A stretch of 64,000 nt of DNA from Sipunculus nudus (GCA_026874595.1 CM049307.1:48581678-48645677); one strand, 5' to 3'; positions 13,310 through 26,175 are shown, numbered from the stretch's first letter. Made by a program: numbers and translations. Notes: generated from the letters alone by a model not told the origin.

Positions 13310-14765
13310 GGCCAAGATTGTGTCTGTATTTATATATCTCAAAAATAGAGGGAAAATGCGTAAACTTAAAAAAAATACAGGTGGCGCCACCAGTCTGCAG
13401 AAACTAATAAAAACACTTAATGGTCAATATCCATGCAAAGAATCATGGTGATCTGTGCATTAGTTGTTCAGATACTTCAGCTTTTGTATCTAATTGTCAA
13501 TTATTCTGAGGGATACTTCGGAGTCCTATAGCTTGAAGGATATGGGAAACAGAGACCTAATTTCAGGTATCCACAGACACTTTTCATGGGCCTCCTTGCT
13601 ATCAAGAATGAAGATTCTAGGTCCAGTTGTTACAATTTGTGCCACGTTAACAGATGAAGGCAACCATAAAGGTGTAAAAATAGAGAAAAATATCCGAAAA
13701 ATTGAATAAAATATAGGTGGCACCACCAGTCTGCAGAAACGGATGAAACACTCCATAATCAATATCCATGCAAAGAATCATGGTGATCTCTGCATTAGTT
13801 GTTCAGATACTTCAGCTTTTGTATCAAATTGTCCATTATTCTGAGGGATACTTCGGAGTCCTACAGCTTGAAGGATATGGGAAACAGAGACCTAATTTCA
13901 GGTTTCCACAGACACTTTTCATGGGCCTCCTTGCATGACAAGAATGAAGATTCTAGGTCCAGTTGTCACGATTAGTACCCTGTTAACAGATGACCACATC
14001 TTTAAATTTCTCAAAAATAGAGAAAAAAAATTGTAAAAATTAAAAAAAATATACAGATGGCGCCACCAGTCTGTAGAAACTGATGAAACATCTCATGATC
14101 AATATGTATGCCAAAAATCATAACCATCAGTGATGAAGTTATCGAGATATTGAAGTTTTTGTATGAAATTTTTTACTATTCTGGGGGGTATTTTGGGGCC
14201 CCATAGCTCGAAGGATATGGGTAACAGAGACCTAATTTCTGGTTTCCATGGAGACTTTTTATAGGTCTCTCAGTGTTTTAAGAATGAAGATTCTAGGTCC
14301 AGTTGTCACGATTAGTACCCTGTTAACAGATGACCACATCTTTAAATTTCTCAAAAATAGAGAAAAAAAATTGTAAAAATTAAAAAAAATATACAGATGG
14401 CGCCACCAGTCTGCAGGAACTGATGGAACATCTCATGATCAATATGTATGTTAAAAATCATGACCATCAGTGATGTAGTTAATGAGATATTGAAGTTCTT
14501 GTATGAAATTTTTTACTATTCACGGGGGTACTTTGGGGCCCCATAGCTTGAAGGATATGGGTAACAGAGACCTAATTTCTGGTTTCCAAGGAGATTTTTC
14601 ATAGACCTCTCAGAATGTCAAGTTACAAGATTCTAGGTCCAGCGGTTACGATGTGTGCCTGGTTAACGGACAGATGGTCGGACGGACAGACAGACAGACG
14701 GAGAGACGGACGGACGGACGACGGACAAAGAGTGATCACAGATGACTTACATCAGCTGAGCTGAA
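13310..14765 (+). mobile_element. Tandem-core element (pearl/Helitron-like) with ACGG microsatellite tail
   Basis: About four units of 336-340 bp, each opening with a palindrome GGTGGCGCCACC or a one-base variant followed by AGTCTG (13380, 13716, 14056, 14396). Units 3 and 4 share a stretch of more than 100 nearly identical bases, so amplification was recent. The array ends in a GACGG/ACGG microsatellite (about 14672-14725), then a short hairpin TCAGCTGAGCTGA (about 14751-14763). A tandem core, tetranucleotide microsatellite and terminal hairpin are the layout of the bivalve pearl family and of Helitron/Helentron-derived non-autonomous elements. No protein is encoded. Confidence 0.75.
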
Positions 14766-14916
14766 AATATGTGACATTAGACATAACGATATAACTAGGG
14801 AATATCTCTGCCGAGTTGGTCTCGTCGCTTAAAATACAGTTTAAATCATTCAAGGGCACTCGGAGAAAGGTTCATATTTAGGTTTCCAGGATGCTATGCA
14901 AGGGAATGCTAACTGA

Positions 14917-15444
14917 CAGTGACGTAGGAGTCAAGTCCGGACTGGAAAGCGATTCCAGATTTGAGTCCTCTTTTTCAGGAGGGTTCTGGACTCAGACTTG
15001 TGCTCCGATACGTTGGTAAGGGCTCAAGGTGAATCCATATCGAGCCCAGTAGAATAAAAGCTCTGTCAAAAAATAGAGACATATATGTGAGAACTTCTCA
15101 CAGAATATTACTATAATATAATAATAAATTATATAAAAAATATAATAAATCACTAAAATAATAAGGCTAGCTAAGGATAGATGAGCTAAATGGGAGCTAA
15201 ATGAACGAAAATATTCAAATAAAAGCATGGGTAAACGTACTTTAAAAATAGCCACGATAATCTCAGATTTCCGTATCGAATTTCTTTTAAAAAGACGTTT
15301 TTGCATTAGACTCAGAATAAGAAATGGACTCGGGTTCCAAATGACTCGAAGAAGGTGGACATTGACTCGAAACTCGAGGACTCGAGTGGCCTGGACTCGG
15401 ACTTGCACTGGGACTCGGATAGTGTGGACTCGGCTACATCACTG
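14917..15444 (+). mobile_element. hAT-like MITE with 11-bp TIRs
   Basis: Ends are CAGTGACGTAG and, inverted, CAGTGATGTAG (CTACATCACTG at 15434-15444). The flanking octamers CTAACTGA (14909-14916) and CTATTTGA (15445-15452) match at 6 of 8 positions, consistent with an aged 8-bp hAT duplication. Subterminal regions are rich in GACTCG/GAGTCC motifs on both sides. The 138-codon minus-strand frame inside is low-complexity and not a gene. Confidence 0.75.
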
Positions 15445-15452
15445 CTATTTGA

Positions 15453-16599
15453 TCTGAGCTTGCATACCGGAACAAACATTCAAATCCATTAAAAATCACT
15501 ATCCATACATTGATCACGAGCTATTATTATCTATAGCCAAGCCATTTGCTCACAGCAATGTAGCATTACCGCCATGATCAAACTCTGCTGCTCATCAAAT
15601 ATTTAGGATGATTATGCCTGAGCTCCGCTCATAGTTTCAGGCCATAGTTCATAAAAAAGGTCTTTATTAGTACTTAGTCCATCGATATCTATACAGGCGC
15701 CATTTTCATAATCAAATTAACAAATGCAGGCAATATTAAGCACAGTTGCTTCCATATAGGAGGTTTGTAATGTACGCATTTTCTAAATTTCACGTCCGTT
15801 TTACTCTTGTTGCTGCTCCGATGCAGAGGGGCCAGAAAGTACTTCTCTGATGCAGAAGTATAACATTCATGTAAATATAAAAAGTGGTCATGTAGTTAAC
15901 AGATAATAAACGTAATTAGTAATGGTGAAAAACGAGATAATACAAAGAATAGTCACGCATGGGTTAATGCGTTGACTGCTTTCTGTTTGTCTCTTTAATT
16001 CAAAAGACTACACCCATTTTCCCAACCGGTATACAATGACCGTGTTATTTATTAAATGTTTGACAGCAAATAGAATTTTGTAACCTCCATAATATAGAGG
16101 TAAAAAGAGTAGTGGGTGGTATACGAAAGTTTACGACATTTTCCTTCTTCCTAAGACGTGGTGGCATGGCTTAACAGATGCGTGGCATTTGTTAAATATA
16201 GTTATCATGGTTTTCAGAAAATAAGCTAAAGCCAGCGCCTATGGTATGTTGTGACTGGCTTATAGACCGCTAATAAGTGTGAAAATAAAATCATTCTCCG
16301 ATATTAAATGTAATAATTACATACATAAAAACTTAAAGAATAGTATTTTGTGGCAAATTAAAGCCATTTTATGCTTGCAATATTAGGCATTGGTCCAAAA
16401 GAAGAAGAAAAGAACTAACGTTCACATTGTTCTCAAATAAAAAATAGCTCATTGCTATAATAGTTAAAGCCGAAAATCACCTGCTCCTTTCCTACAGAAA
16501 AGTGTGTGAGAGAGAAAATACCAGAGAGCATTTAGTATTATTGTCATCAAAATTTCACCTGCTTTATCTTATATATTTTTCCGTCCTATTCCAGAAAAG

Positions 16600-16656
<57 letters not shown>

Positions 16657-17605
16657 TGCTTTAATACAGCAAGGGAAATTAATAATAGGCATGCACTGGA
16701 AGCAGCTAAGTGTTGCAGAGGGCACTCAATCAAGTCTGCCAGATCCTGCGGATCGATGTTTGCTTTTCGGGGAACGAGGCAAATATCGAACAGGCGGGTT
16801 GGGGTTAAGAATACTAACTGCAATCCCACGCCGCCGTGTGTCTGTGACGGTTTCCACAGAGAGCGGGCCGGCGGGGTTGTGTTTATTCATGCGAGCCTCC
16901 ATCTAAATCATGCGTGAACGAATAATGTTCGGATGAAATCCTGCATTTATTTACCATGACCTGAACAAAGACTGCAAGGTCAGGCACAATACACATGTAT
17001 ATGGGTGCAATGGACATACCCATAGATTTATTAAATGACCATAGATTAAATTATTCATTATGGTTCAGGAACTGGCCCTTGGTGTATCAAATTTCTTAAT
17101 GTTCGAAAGACTTCGAGCTTCATGCCATGCCAAATTAATTTAATGAGGATAAGATTTCTGTATGTATACTATTAAAAATTCCAATAAAAACGGGAATCAT
17201 GGGGTAATAAACAGCTATGGTTTAAATCTCATCTGATATTTATTTTACGAAAACTTAATCTAAATCTGATAATACAATAAAATGTCTTAACATAATACCA
17301 AAGACATTATTGAGAGTCGTGCAGGCTTCTTCTGGTATCCATAACAACTATCAAACAACTAAAAAAGGTTTTACCTGTTCTAATATTCAGTATCTGAAAG
17401 ATAATTATGAAAAATAATATTTACATAAAAATCATATAAGAAATAGACTTATGAGAACTGTTTGTATCGACGAAGACAAGAGTATTGTTTACAATCTCAA
17501 AGATCGGTATTCTAATGTATTTGTATATTTATAATATCTAATAAAAATAAATATGTTATTTGAACATCAAACTAACCGCTGCTAACTTGGACAAGGTTAT
17601 AACAG
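15453..17605. other. Intronic/unassigned, (GA)n tract and a GC-rich stretch
   Basis: A pure (GA)n microsatellite occupies about 16602-16653. The following 16670-16910 is GC-richer with several CpGs but no splice-bounded coding frame. Frames that run through the GA tract are translation artefacts of the repeat. Confidence 0.4.
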
Positions 17606-17611
17606 TATTAA

Positions 17612-17817
17612 CAGGGGCGGATCTAAGATTTAGGAAAAAGGGGGGTCCAACCCAGGAGGATAAATGAAAACCTTAAAAAATTAGTCTTCAGGTCTGAAAA
17701 GGGGGGAGGGGTCCAGGCGGCAAAATTTTGTCTGAAGCCATTAAAAAAAGATGTTTCTGATGAAAAAGGGGGGGTCCGGACCCACTGGACCCCCCCCCCC
17801 CCCTTGATCCGCTTCTG
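17612..17817 (+). mobile_element. Short foldback MITE with poly-G/poly-C arms, copy 1
   Basis: A 206-bp element bounded by CAGGGGCGGATC and, inverted, CAGAAGCGGATC, flanked by the direct repeat ATTAA (17607-17611 and 17818-17822). Inside, GGGGGGTCC motifs on the left pair with GGACCCCC on the right. A second, degraded copy begins at 52217 with GGGGCGGATCCAG. Confidence 0.8.
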
Positions 17818-17822
17818 ATTAA

Positions 17823-20800
17823 ATACCAAGCTGCCCCCGGTCTGCTCCTTATGGAGTATTCCAAGCAATAAATCAAAACAAGAAATAAAAAAATAATAAT
17901 AGAATTGAAAGATAAAAAATAGAATCGAAAAGTTATTGTACATGTACTAACGAAAAATATGGACACCATTTATTTTCGATTAATGTATGCCAGTTAGAAC
18001 AATAGACAAGAGGAGAATAATAGAATATTTATACAGTAAAAAATGTACATTAGACAACTCTCGAACATTTGCTACCTTTCTGCTGTTGAAGATACTGGTA
18101 CTTTTGAAGTTTGCAAATATTTTCTCAAAACTGTTTATGTTTTCGGAACTCCTCAACAATTCTTATTGTTTACGCCTGAGCGGGTGTTATTTTTTGGATG
18201 AAAGGAACAGTCCGATCTCAGGGGTAAACTATCTATTTTGCCGAGAACTGCCAGACAATTTGGCAGACGACCGAAACAATATACCTTACCATTAACCATT
18301 TTGAGACAAGAGCTACATTTCTTTGTCTGTCTGTAGATCTATATGGCCTGTTATTTATTTAATGAAGGAAACTATTTTCTCTCTCTTCCTGGGAGGGAGC
18401 CTTCAGAGCAGTATCATTCTAAACTGTTAACTTTATATATCCGTAGAAAGTTGGGTAACAGAATTAAAAAAGATAAAGGCGTTTCTTATTTTCCAACTGT
18501 TCATCTGCCTTTTCTATCTGTCGTCTATCCGTCTCTCTCTCTCTTATTGCCCCAAAGATTCTCTACATAAAATATTTTAAATTGTACAAAAGTTCTTGAA
18601 ATTATATTTTTATGTCATGTAATATTTTATATGTACTAGACTTGTTCATTGGTCGGTCTTTTAAGCTCAATCCGCATTGCAATTGCTCACAGACTCACCG
18701 TTACTACTGACGATATATTTATTCTCCAAACGGTTCCAATTTTCCTTTCTTAAAGCAATGAGATAAACCATTACTTCTTGTACCGAACACACGTGGAAGA
18801 AAGCAAATATAAGAAGAGCTTTACGTGATCATTCGAATGTATACAAGCGTGTATACATATACCAAACAAAAACACGCCAAGTTTTGATATCTTTCTCAAA
18901 TTTATACTGCCAGTGACAAATGAATATAAAAATAACATTGTTGAAACAGTGAAACCTTTCTCGAAATCTTCCCTGAGCTAACTAAATCGGTCAGTTACGG
19001 TGTATGTCCTGAATTTAAATATTGTTAAATTAGATTTAATTCATATGCACATCATAAATAAATAACACCAACACACGAAAGGTTCAAAGAATATATTTCA
19101 TACAAGTTGTACCTATAAATATTCCTTTACACAGGGAGAAAATTGCTCATTTATCAAATCCATAATTAATCTGAATCCATAATTCCTTCATATATAAGTA
19201 GCATCAACATATTAACAGTTCAAAGAATACTAATATATTTTATATACAATAGAGATTAGCCTTTTTATAATTGTTTTCACACAGAGCACAAAACAGCTCA
19301 TTTATAATATTGTATAAATCCTTTTGTTTAACACCATAGTGTTTTTAATGAACGCTGTTGTATCGGAGACCAAAAAACAACAAAACTGATCTGACTAATG
19401 CGGAGGCTTAGTTCTTGCTATTCAAACCACACTTCAGCCATCCATCTCCATTAATTCTCGCAACAAAAGTGCTGTAAAGAAGAGCCCAAATAAATGCCCA
19501 ATACCTGAATCAACGTGGGAGCAAAGCATGAAGTTGCCGGCACATCAAAAGCACATCGTAATAAAACCTGTACCTGCGACGATGAATCAGCCAGATTAAT
19601 AATTAATGTAATCATATTTTGAACCCTGTCTACTGGAGTATGCAGATTAACTACCAGTGTGGATGGCGGCTCGATGAATCAGAGGTTTTGGGGTTGCCGC
19701 AGTGCCCCGTAAAAAAGCATCACTTCTGTCAGAGATTAAAATCAACTCCGTTTTACGCCCCATATTTCCTGTTTTATGTCCAGGCTCTTTTCTCTCTGTT
19801 ATTTTCGTTCCTCCCACACGTTACACACTTCTATTTTAGCTCTCTTTTAAAACTAAAGTGATTTCTATCAAATAACCTCTTTTTAATTTTAAATTATAAT
19901 AAAGATAGTTCATGCATACACTAATCTGTCCTTTGACAAAATGGATTAATTTGCTAATTAATTAAACAGAAAATGATTTAATTGATTATAAACAGAAGCA
20001 TAATTTAAATTAATTTTTTTAGTTTATTTAATTTTTCTAATTTCAATTCCATCACTCTGGACCAATAGTTTCTGGTACATAAAACTGCCTTTGGTGCACC
20101 GAATATGTTGTATGTAAATCACTAATATTATTATTTAATAACATGAAATAGTCATGTACCTAAATGATATCAGTAAAACGGTGTTGTGGTTTATGTAGTT
20201 TATAAAAATATCAAATTTACATCTCACGAATTTTGGATTTACTTGTCTGTTTATTCTGGACGGTTGTTTGCTTACATACACCTGCTACAACATTTAACAA
20301 TTACTCAAAACGTGATTGGTGCATAAGGCCGAATTTCCTCCGGTTAACACGCGGATGATGTCGACAATTCGTTAAAAACAAACCAACCACATTAGTCAGG
20401 TGTTTATTTAAGGTAAGCACAATCCAGCAACATCCCTATATCTAAAATCAGTCAACAAGTTATTTCAAATTCATATGAGAATACATTATTCTAAACCTAA
20501 CACGATTTTCTCCTTTTGTTTGCCTATATTTGAACTTTAAATTCATATTGACATGTTAATTTAACTTTTTTTTAGAAATTTCAAATTATAAGTCGTACTC
20601 TTTTTTAACACCCATTAACAGAAAGCTACTTTATAATGGACTAATATTAAACTACATGACAATTTCTCAAAGTCCATTTTCTTGTTTTCCTCTCTCAAAT
20701 TACAGGTTTTGGAGTTCTTACATGCTTTCCTTTCCCATTGACATTTCCTATGACTTGTACCTATACCAGAAGCTCCGATGCACTCAGAGGTGGTCGTGAC

Positions 20801-23800
20801 CTATAACCGATAGAACGTATTGGAGTCTGATTTAATCTAATCCTATTGGACAGAGGGGTTGAACATGTGTAAGTTAATTCCATGTTCCACTTGACACTGA
20901 TTTAAGAAGATACAGACGCCCTCTGTTGTGATGAATTGACAATTATTGAAGCAAAAACAAAATTACGTTCAGTAAACATTGCCTTATGTCATTACATAAT
21001 GTCATTAACTGTAACGGGAAAGTCGATTTTACCTTTGTTGATCAATGAAAGTCTTTCATTTTTTAACTAAATCACTGGCAAGATGTAAACAACATGGTAC
21101 GCTTATTAATTAAAATTTCTACTGATTGAGTCCGGTATTTAAGGAAAACACTATACAAATGAGGAGGTTGTTATTAAGAACCCTACATTTTGATTAATGT
21201 ATGTTCTCCTGTATATACAAGAACTGAACACGCACAGCAAATACCGAGTGAGGGTCAGGCACAGGCCTATATATATCAAGCACAGCACCGTCAGTGAGGT
21301 TGTTTTTTATAAACATATAGACAGGCATACGCTTTTTACTGAAACACAGCGGGAGTGGACGAATAAACCCAGGTTAATAACATCTCACATTGTAGCTTGA
21401 TAATTTTTATCTTAATGTTTTAGCGGTTATTGGGTACGAACTCCCGCTTTTTACTGGACCATGACTCAGACCTGTCATCTGTCCTCCAAAATGAATTGTC
21501 CCTACATCCCTGCATTCTCGATTCTTGATTGGAAAAACTTTTTTCCCTTTGTTCTACATCATGGACAGGAGTTTGCAGACAAAAGTACAGCATATCGTTA
21601 TAGGGCGAGGCTGTTTATCACCTTAGTGAATCTGCCCATGCAACGATAACTGCACTGCCTGGCATGTATGGTGATTATGATTATAACATCTCTTGATTGT
21701 CTTCAAGAAGACCATTTTCCCTAAGATAATGTACCAGTCCAACTATCATGTATTTCATCTTTTAGTGCTACGAACCAGCTGTCGTGTGTTCTCGTGGGAT
21801 TCTTTGGATAACCATAACAGTACCATTTCCCATATCGAAAATGGTGATGAAAAGGATGTTTTGTACGTTAGGATACAGTGATTTTGTCTTTTGGCAATAG
21901 AATGTACATAAATGATTGTAGCTGAATTGACTGTACGGGCCATATAACCATAAAAAGGCAAGTGCCAATAGGCATCAAACCTGTATCCGCGAAAAGGAAC
22001 ATACAAAATGTCCGAGAATCGGATCATATCCAGCTTATAGTATGCCCACTCTGATATTTTTATTACCAATATTACATTGACCGGCCAGTACAATAATACT
22101 AGCCAACGTCCTCATAAGATGTGTAATGGTGAAACAGCTTTATCCGAGGAATATTGCATCAGATACGAGGATATTGTAGTATCGTATGGTATGTTAACGA
22201 CACTATGTGCAAAAGCCATATCTCGCGTCTCAAATTCAGTGCACAAATTATTGTCCATTAAAATTAAGGGAAAATATTACATCAAAACCGTGGCGTGTTT
22301 CTACGTTAGAAGAACACTGATTGGTGAAACATAGTTAAAAATTGCAAGCACACATTCAAATATTCTCATCAATATTTCAACATTTATGTTTGGCTGAGCT
22401 CAATGGGTTCAGCAATGACGGAGGGTACCAGTCCATGAGAATGACCTAATCACCAAACGTCACAGAACTCCATGGTTACCGACTTCACAGAACAATTTTA
22501 AGCCTTGACTTTGTTTCTGACAATGATTCAGTTAAATCCCAAGGGAAGATAAGTGATATATCTTCCAGTAATTTTCAGACACATTCAACTTCCCATTGTC
22601 TAAGAATGTAGTCATATTCCTGATATATAAAAAAACAGATGCCAACATGACTAAAATAAGCCCGACTATTGTTTTTTCGGCGGTAGGGTGCCACTGAAAT
22701 TTGACAATATTTCCATAAACTGACAGATTAATTCTAAACGGTATGTTGCAATGAAGCATTGGGGTATAGGCCTAATAAAGTATAATGAAAATAAAGCAAT
22801 ACCCCGAAAAACACTATAAAATATGTAATGCAACAAAAATCAGTATCCGAGTAAACAGTCTCTTTTCGACAACATATCAACTCTGTTTAGAAAAAGGTCA
22901 AGGTCATGGGTCACATGCTCAAGCAACTACACTTAAATGCCCCTGATTGGTTGTTTAGTGTCAAAAATATTCTAAAAAATGTAACTATCAAAGTGAGGTT
23001 GCCAACCCATGACAGACGCCATGTCACTTCGCTACAAGTGTCAGAAGAACCAGAAGCATGTAAAATGTAAATGTTAGTATTTGTTATGAAGTTTTACACC
23101 CCATATTTTGCCGTTGGTCCCTCTTCAGCTTTTATGTCATAGTGTGTGATAATATTTAAGTCTATGATAATCGCCAAATTTCAATGGGCACGTACTGGTG
23201 AAACAGACAATAGTCAATGCCAAAAAGGCGTGGTTCAGGATGAAATTATAGTAAATTATATATCTAGTTGTGTTCGTTGATTAAACAACATTATTCCATG
23301 CTTTGAAAGTCCACTGGGATACATATCCATTACCGTACATGTATCATTCATGTTTTATATCTGGTACATTAGGCACACCCTATGCAAACCGTGAGCCCAA
23401 AGAGCAAGTTCCTTAATTCAGTTTTGTACATGTTCTTTGAACGAGTGCTGCCACATTTTTTTAACAAACGTTAAGTAAGTTGTATTTTATTTGATCGAAA
23501 CACGTTAAATTATTTATATATCTATTATCTACAGGTAATGGCCTCTGTACAGTCATGTGGCAACGGTCCCTGGTGTATTTTTGGTCTTGTATAAGTTAAT
23601 GTATTCGTCAAGAGGCAACGCAATACAACACTAGGCTTGCTTGTGTCAAAGTATTGTGTATTAGTTACAAAACCCCTTATATATGACTGATAATTAGTGG
23701 CCTATAGGTCCGAGTAAAATCATCAACATTGTTGTAACAAGTAAATTTTGCAGCCAGGCAAAGTTGGATTAAATAGTATCTAGATATGGATGTTATGATA

Positions 23801-23880
23801 ATTGTAATCATGGCTCGAATGCAGTCTTTCATAGTTACCGTAATTATAATATTGTTGTTGTAATTAAGATAAAACAGTAC
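17823..23880. other. Intronic/unassigned, no gene seen
   Basis: AT-rich sequence of the inferred long intron of the QVR-like gene. No exon with both splice sites and protein-like composition, no RNA gene and no clearly bounded transposon was found. Confidence 0.4.
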
Positions 23881-23884
23881 TTAC

Positions 23885-23948
23885 CTGAACAAAACAAAGT
23901 GGTCACGAAGAACAACGTAAGAAAGTCGAGTCGCCAACATTCGTCCAT
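23885..23948 (-). CDS. Signal-peptide exon of the QVR/Ly6-like gene (first coding exon)
   Basis: Minus-strand ATG at 23948 opens 21 codons plus one base and ends at a textbook donor (CAG before GTAAGTAC). The peptide starts MDECWRLD and continues into a hydrophobic stretch LTLFFVTTLFCS, a typical secretion signal. An in-frame TAA lies upstream with no ATG in between, which fixes the start. The exon ends in phase 1. Joined to the exon at 516-683 it gives ...LFCS-V-LSIDCFSC, placing the likely cleavage site just before the first Ly6 cysteines, where this family has it. The joint requires an intron of about 23.2 kb (684-23884). The pairing of the two exons is inference from strand, phase and domain logic; each exon is independently plausible. 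Confidence 0.68.
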
Positions 23949-23949
23949 A

Positions 23950-24335
23950 TTCACATGCCGATGACCATTGATGAAATCTTAGGGCTAAATACAAAGGTAT
24001 GTCCGTGAACTCGACATGGCGGCAAACTCAACACCGAACTCCTCTGAAATCCAAACAAATAAGGTCAAAATTGAGAGGGAGAGCTCCGGGCCTATCCCGC
24101 CCTGCACTGCGGAAGCAGACGACACGGGTAGCCTCGATTTGCACGAGGACTGGAGTGTGAGCAGCCCCGCTGGCCGCCGCTGCCAGATCGGTTTGGCGCG
24201 TGTTGGCTCGCTCGCTTCAGCTTGGCAAGAAAGTGATCTCTGCTTAATTTCCAGGCGTCAGACTGTCGGAGCTTTTGTGTCTAGTCGAAGCCCTGTCGAC
24301 TGCGCCATGTGGTATTAAGTGCAACACCGCAGGGT
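23950..24335 (-). promoter_or_regulatory. CpG-rich block: probable promoter/5' UTR of the QVR-like gene
   Basis: This block of about 380 bp is clearly richer in G+C and CpG than the AT-rich surroundings (runs such as GGCGCG, GCCGCCGC, CTCGCTCGC). It lies directly upstream of the minus-strand signal-peptide exon. A minus-strand acceptor (GGATTTCAG, near 24043) and an upstream 33-bp potential exon (24398-24430) could make a spliced 5' leader. The plus-strand open frame of 100 codons here has no recognisable domain and is best read as a by-product of base composition. Confidence 0.45.
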
Positions 24336-24397
24336 TCCTGTGTTTAACCAAAGCTTCTTACTGTGGTTTCATGTCTAAATGTGATGTAATTACTTAC

Positions 24398-24430
24398 CTG
24401 GGATCAGACATGTTGTCGCCCCCGTGTTTT
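24398..24430 (-). other. Possible 33-bp 5' leader micro-exon (minus strand)
   Basis: On the minus strand a strong acceptor (CTTTTACTTCTCAG) is followed by 33 bases and then by a strong donor (CCCAG before GTAAGTAATT). The tract contains ATG TCT GAT CCC, but that frame does not continue sensibly into the signal-peptide exon, so if real it is more likely untranslated leader or belongs to another isoform. Confidence 0.25.
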
Positions 24431-25230
24431 CTGAGAAGTAAAAGGAAGTTATAAGATTCTTGACAGCAAGCAATGGAAGGGTATAGATAATGTATAGTTC
24501 TTGAAGAGCTCTGACTGTCCTGAGAGATTTTCAGCATTTTAATTTCTTATTGAATATTTTAACAATAAGAGACTTTGGTGTCCCCACAAGTATACCTGCA
24601 TTCGACATAATTTAAGGCTGGATGGTCATAGCGAAACATTATAAATACTGTTATATGTTAAGCAGCTCAACTTTACTCATAAACAAAATTTAACAAAATA
24701 TATTTAGAAGGAATTTTATGGGAATTGAAAAATAAAATTTCATTTTTAACCATGAAAGAAACCTGATAGAGGAAAATCAAAAGATATTGTTTTGAGATAT
24801 AGTCATGCATGTAGTTTGATATTAGCCCACTATAAAGTGGTTCGTGAGATTAGTTGCTTATAAAATCGTGTACCATTTAAACATTTAATTTTAAAAAAGG
24901 TAAAATTTCATATGAAAATGAGTACACCATTTAAGAAGATGTATACATCATGGATCTAATATCAATATTAAATGACTTTTGGGCTGATTTTAATTTAAGG
25001 TGATTTTACAAGAGATGCTACCTCAGCACATGCAGGTTACGCATCTTTCTCCTTGCAGGTGTTGACAGTGAATGTCTTCACCACTGAACCACCTCACCAG
25101 ACGGAGCGCATCGCATTCCGTCTTGCTTTCAACTATCGGTAATTTCCTATCTTTTGATAACACTACTTAAAGATAGCTACTTTCCAACCTTTTCATTAAT
25201 AATCTTTGGCATACACTTTGTATATGTTAC

Positions 25231-25886
25231 CACAGGCGCTTGAATCGCTATTTGTGTTGATATTGGCTTAAATCGTGTTCAATTTACCTTAACAACAGTC
25301 CCCTACCGTTTAATGAGCTGTAAACCATGTTATATCGCTTGCCGGTACTTGTTTATATAATAGATACACAAGGCCGGCATCCAAGTCTGCGGACGAGTCT
25401 GTATCCATTAAGCGACGAGCAGACAGATTTAACCCAGATTACTATTTCCATCGTTATCAACCAATCAGGTGTTAGGTTCCAGGGGGGAATCCCTACTGCT
25501 GACCAAGATAAATGGGGATTTCCTCGTTTGGGGTAACAGCTGCTTAATGGATGCAGACTAGTTACAAATAAGAGCTCATTACAAGTGGAACACTGTGTGT
25601 ATTGGAATTGTTAATGCTTTTATAGAAAGAAGAACTGGCCATTTAACGACTGTAAGTTTCTTCCCTCGAAAATCTTTGAAATATTCGAGAATTTGAATTG
25701 ATTTCTTGTATTATCGCCAACCCACCGCAGACTTGGATGCCGGCCTTGTGTATCTATTATATAAACAAGTACCGGCAAGCGATATAACATGGTTTACAGC
25801 TCATTAAACGGTAGGGGACTGTTGTTAAGGTAAATTGAACACGATTTAAGCTAATATCAACACAAATAGCGATTCAAGCGCCTGTG
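25231..25886 (+). mobile_element. Foldback transposon with ~160-bp TIRs and 7-bp TSD
   Basis: A 656-bp element beginning CACAGGCGCTTGAATCGC. The first roughly 160 bases (to about 25393) are repeated almost perfectly, inverted, at about 25727-25886, with essentially one visible difference. The flanks are identical heptamers ATGTTAC (25224-25230, 25887-25893), so the insertion is recent. The inner 330 bp has no transposase. A diverged relative sits at 38730-39222. Superfamily is uncertain. Confidence 0.9.
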
Positions 25887-25964
25887 ATGTTACTTAACTC
25901 TGGGTCACTCTTGCAAAGAAAAGGTTTAGAACGCCGCTCTGATGGATGTATATGAGCTTTCTTA

Positions 25965-26175
25965 TCTACAAGCTGTCAGTAAACACAGCAATGTTGACAA
26001 ACGGTAAAAAGGTAACCTAAGGTGGCTGGTTGTCGAAAGGTCACCGGGTTGCAAGATAGTGTGGGGGCATATGTCACCGAGTAATTTTTCCCTGTAAAAA
26101 GTGGACACCCTACATTTTTGTGATCCTTAGACCTTAAACTTTACAAAAAAATATGGTGCCAATTTTTCTATAGTG
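25965..26175 (-). repeat. Dispersed repeat R1, copy 2 (reverse)
   Basis: Its reverse complement matches 209-332 in one part (CAACATTGCTGTGTTTAC) and 33722-33850 in the other (AAATTGGCACCAT, GGGGGCATATGT). It therefore links the two other partial copies into one family. Confidence 0.6.

Noticed and set aside
14992..15408. 138-codon minus-strand frame with a hydrophobic, Ile/Tyr-rich stretch
   Set aside because: Lies entirely within the hAT-like MITE at 14917-15444 and derives from AT-rich filler; no domain or signal logic.
16502..16906. 134-codon frame through a (GA)n tract
   Set aside because: The first half is Arg/Glu from the microsatellite; the second half has no family similarity and uses a non-ATG start.
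21755..22093. 112-codon minus-strand frame
   Set aside because: No domain, no splice support, composition as expected by chance.
24016..24318. 100-codon plus-strand ATG frame
   Set aside because: No recognised domain and no convincing donor; stop-free because of the CpG-rich composition of a block better explained as the minus-strand gene's promoter/leader. Not excluded as a short exon.
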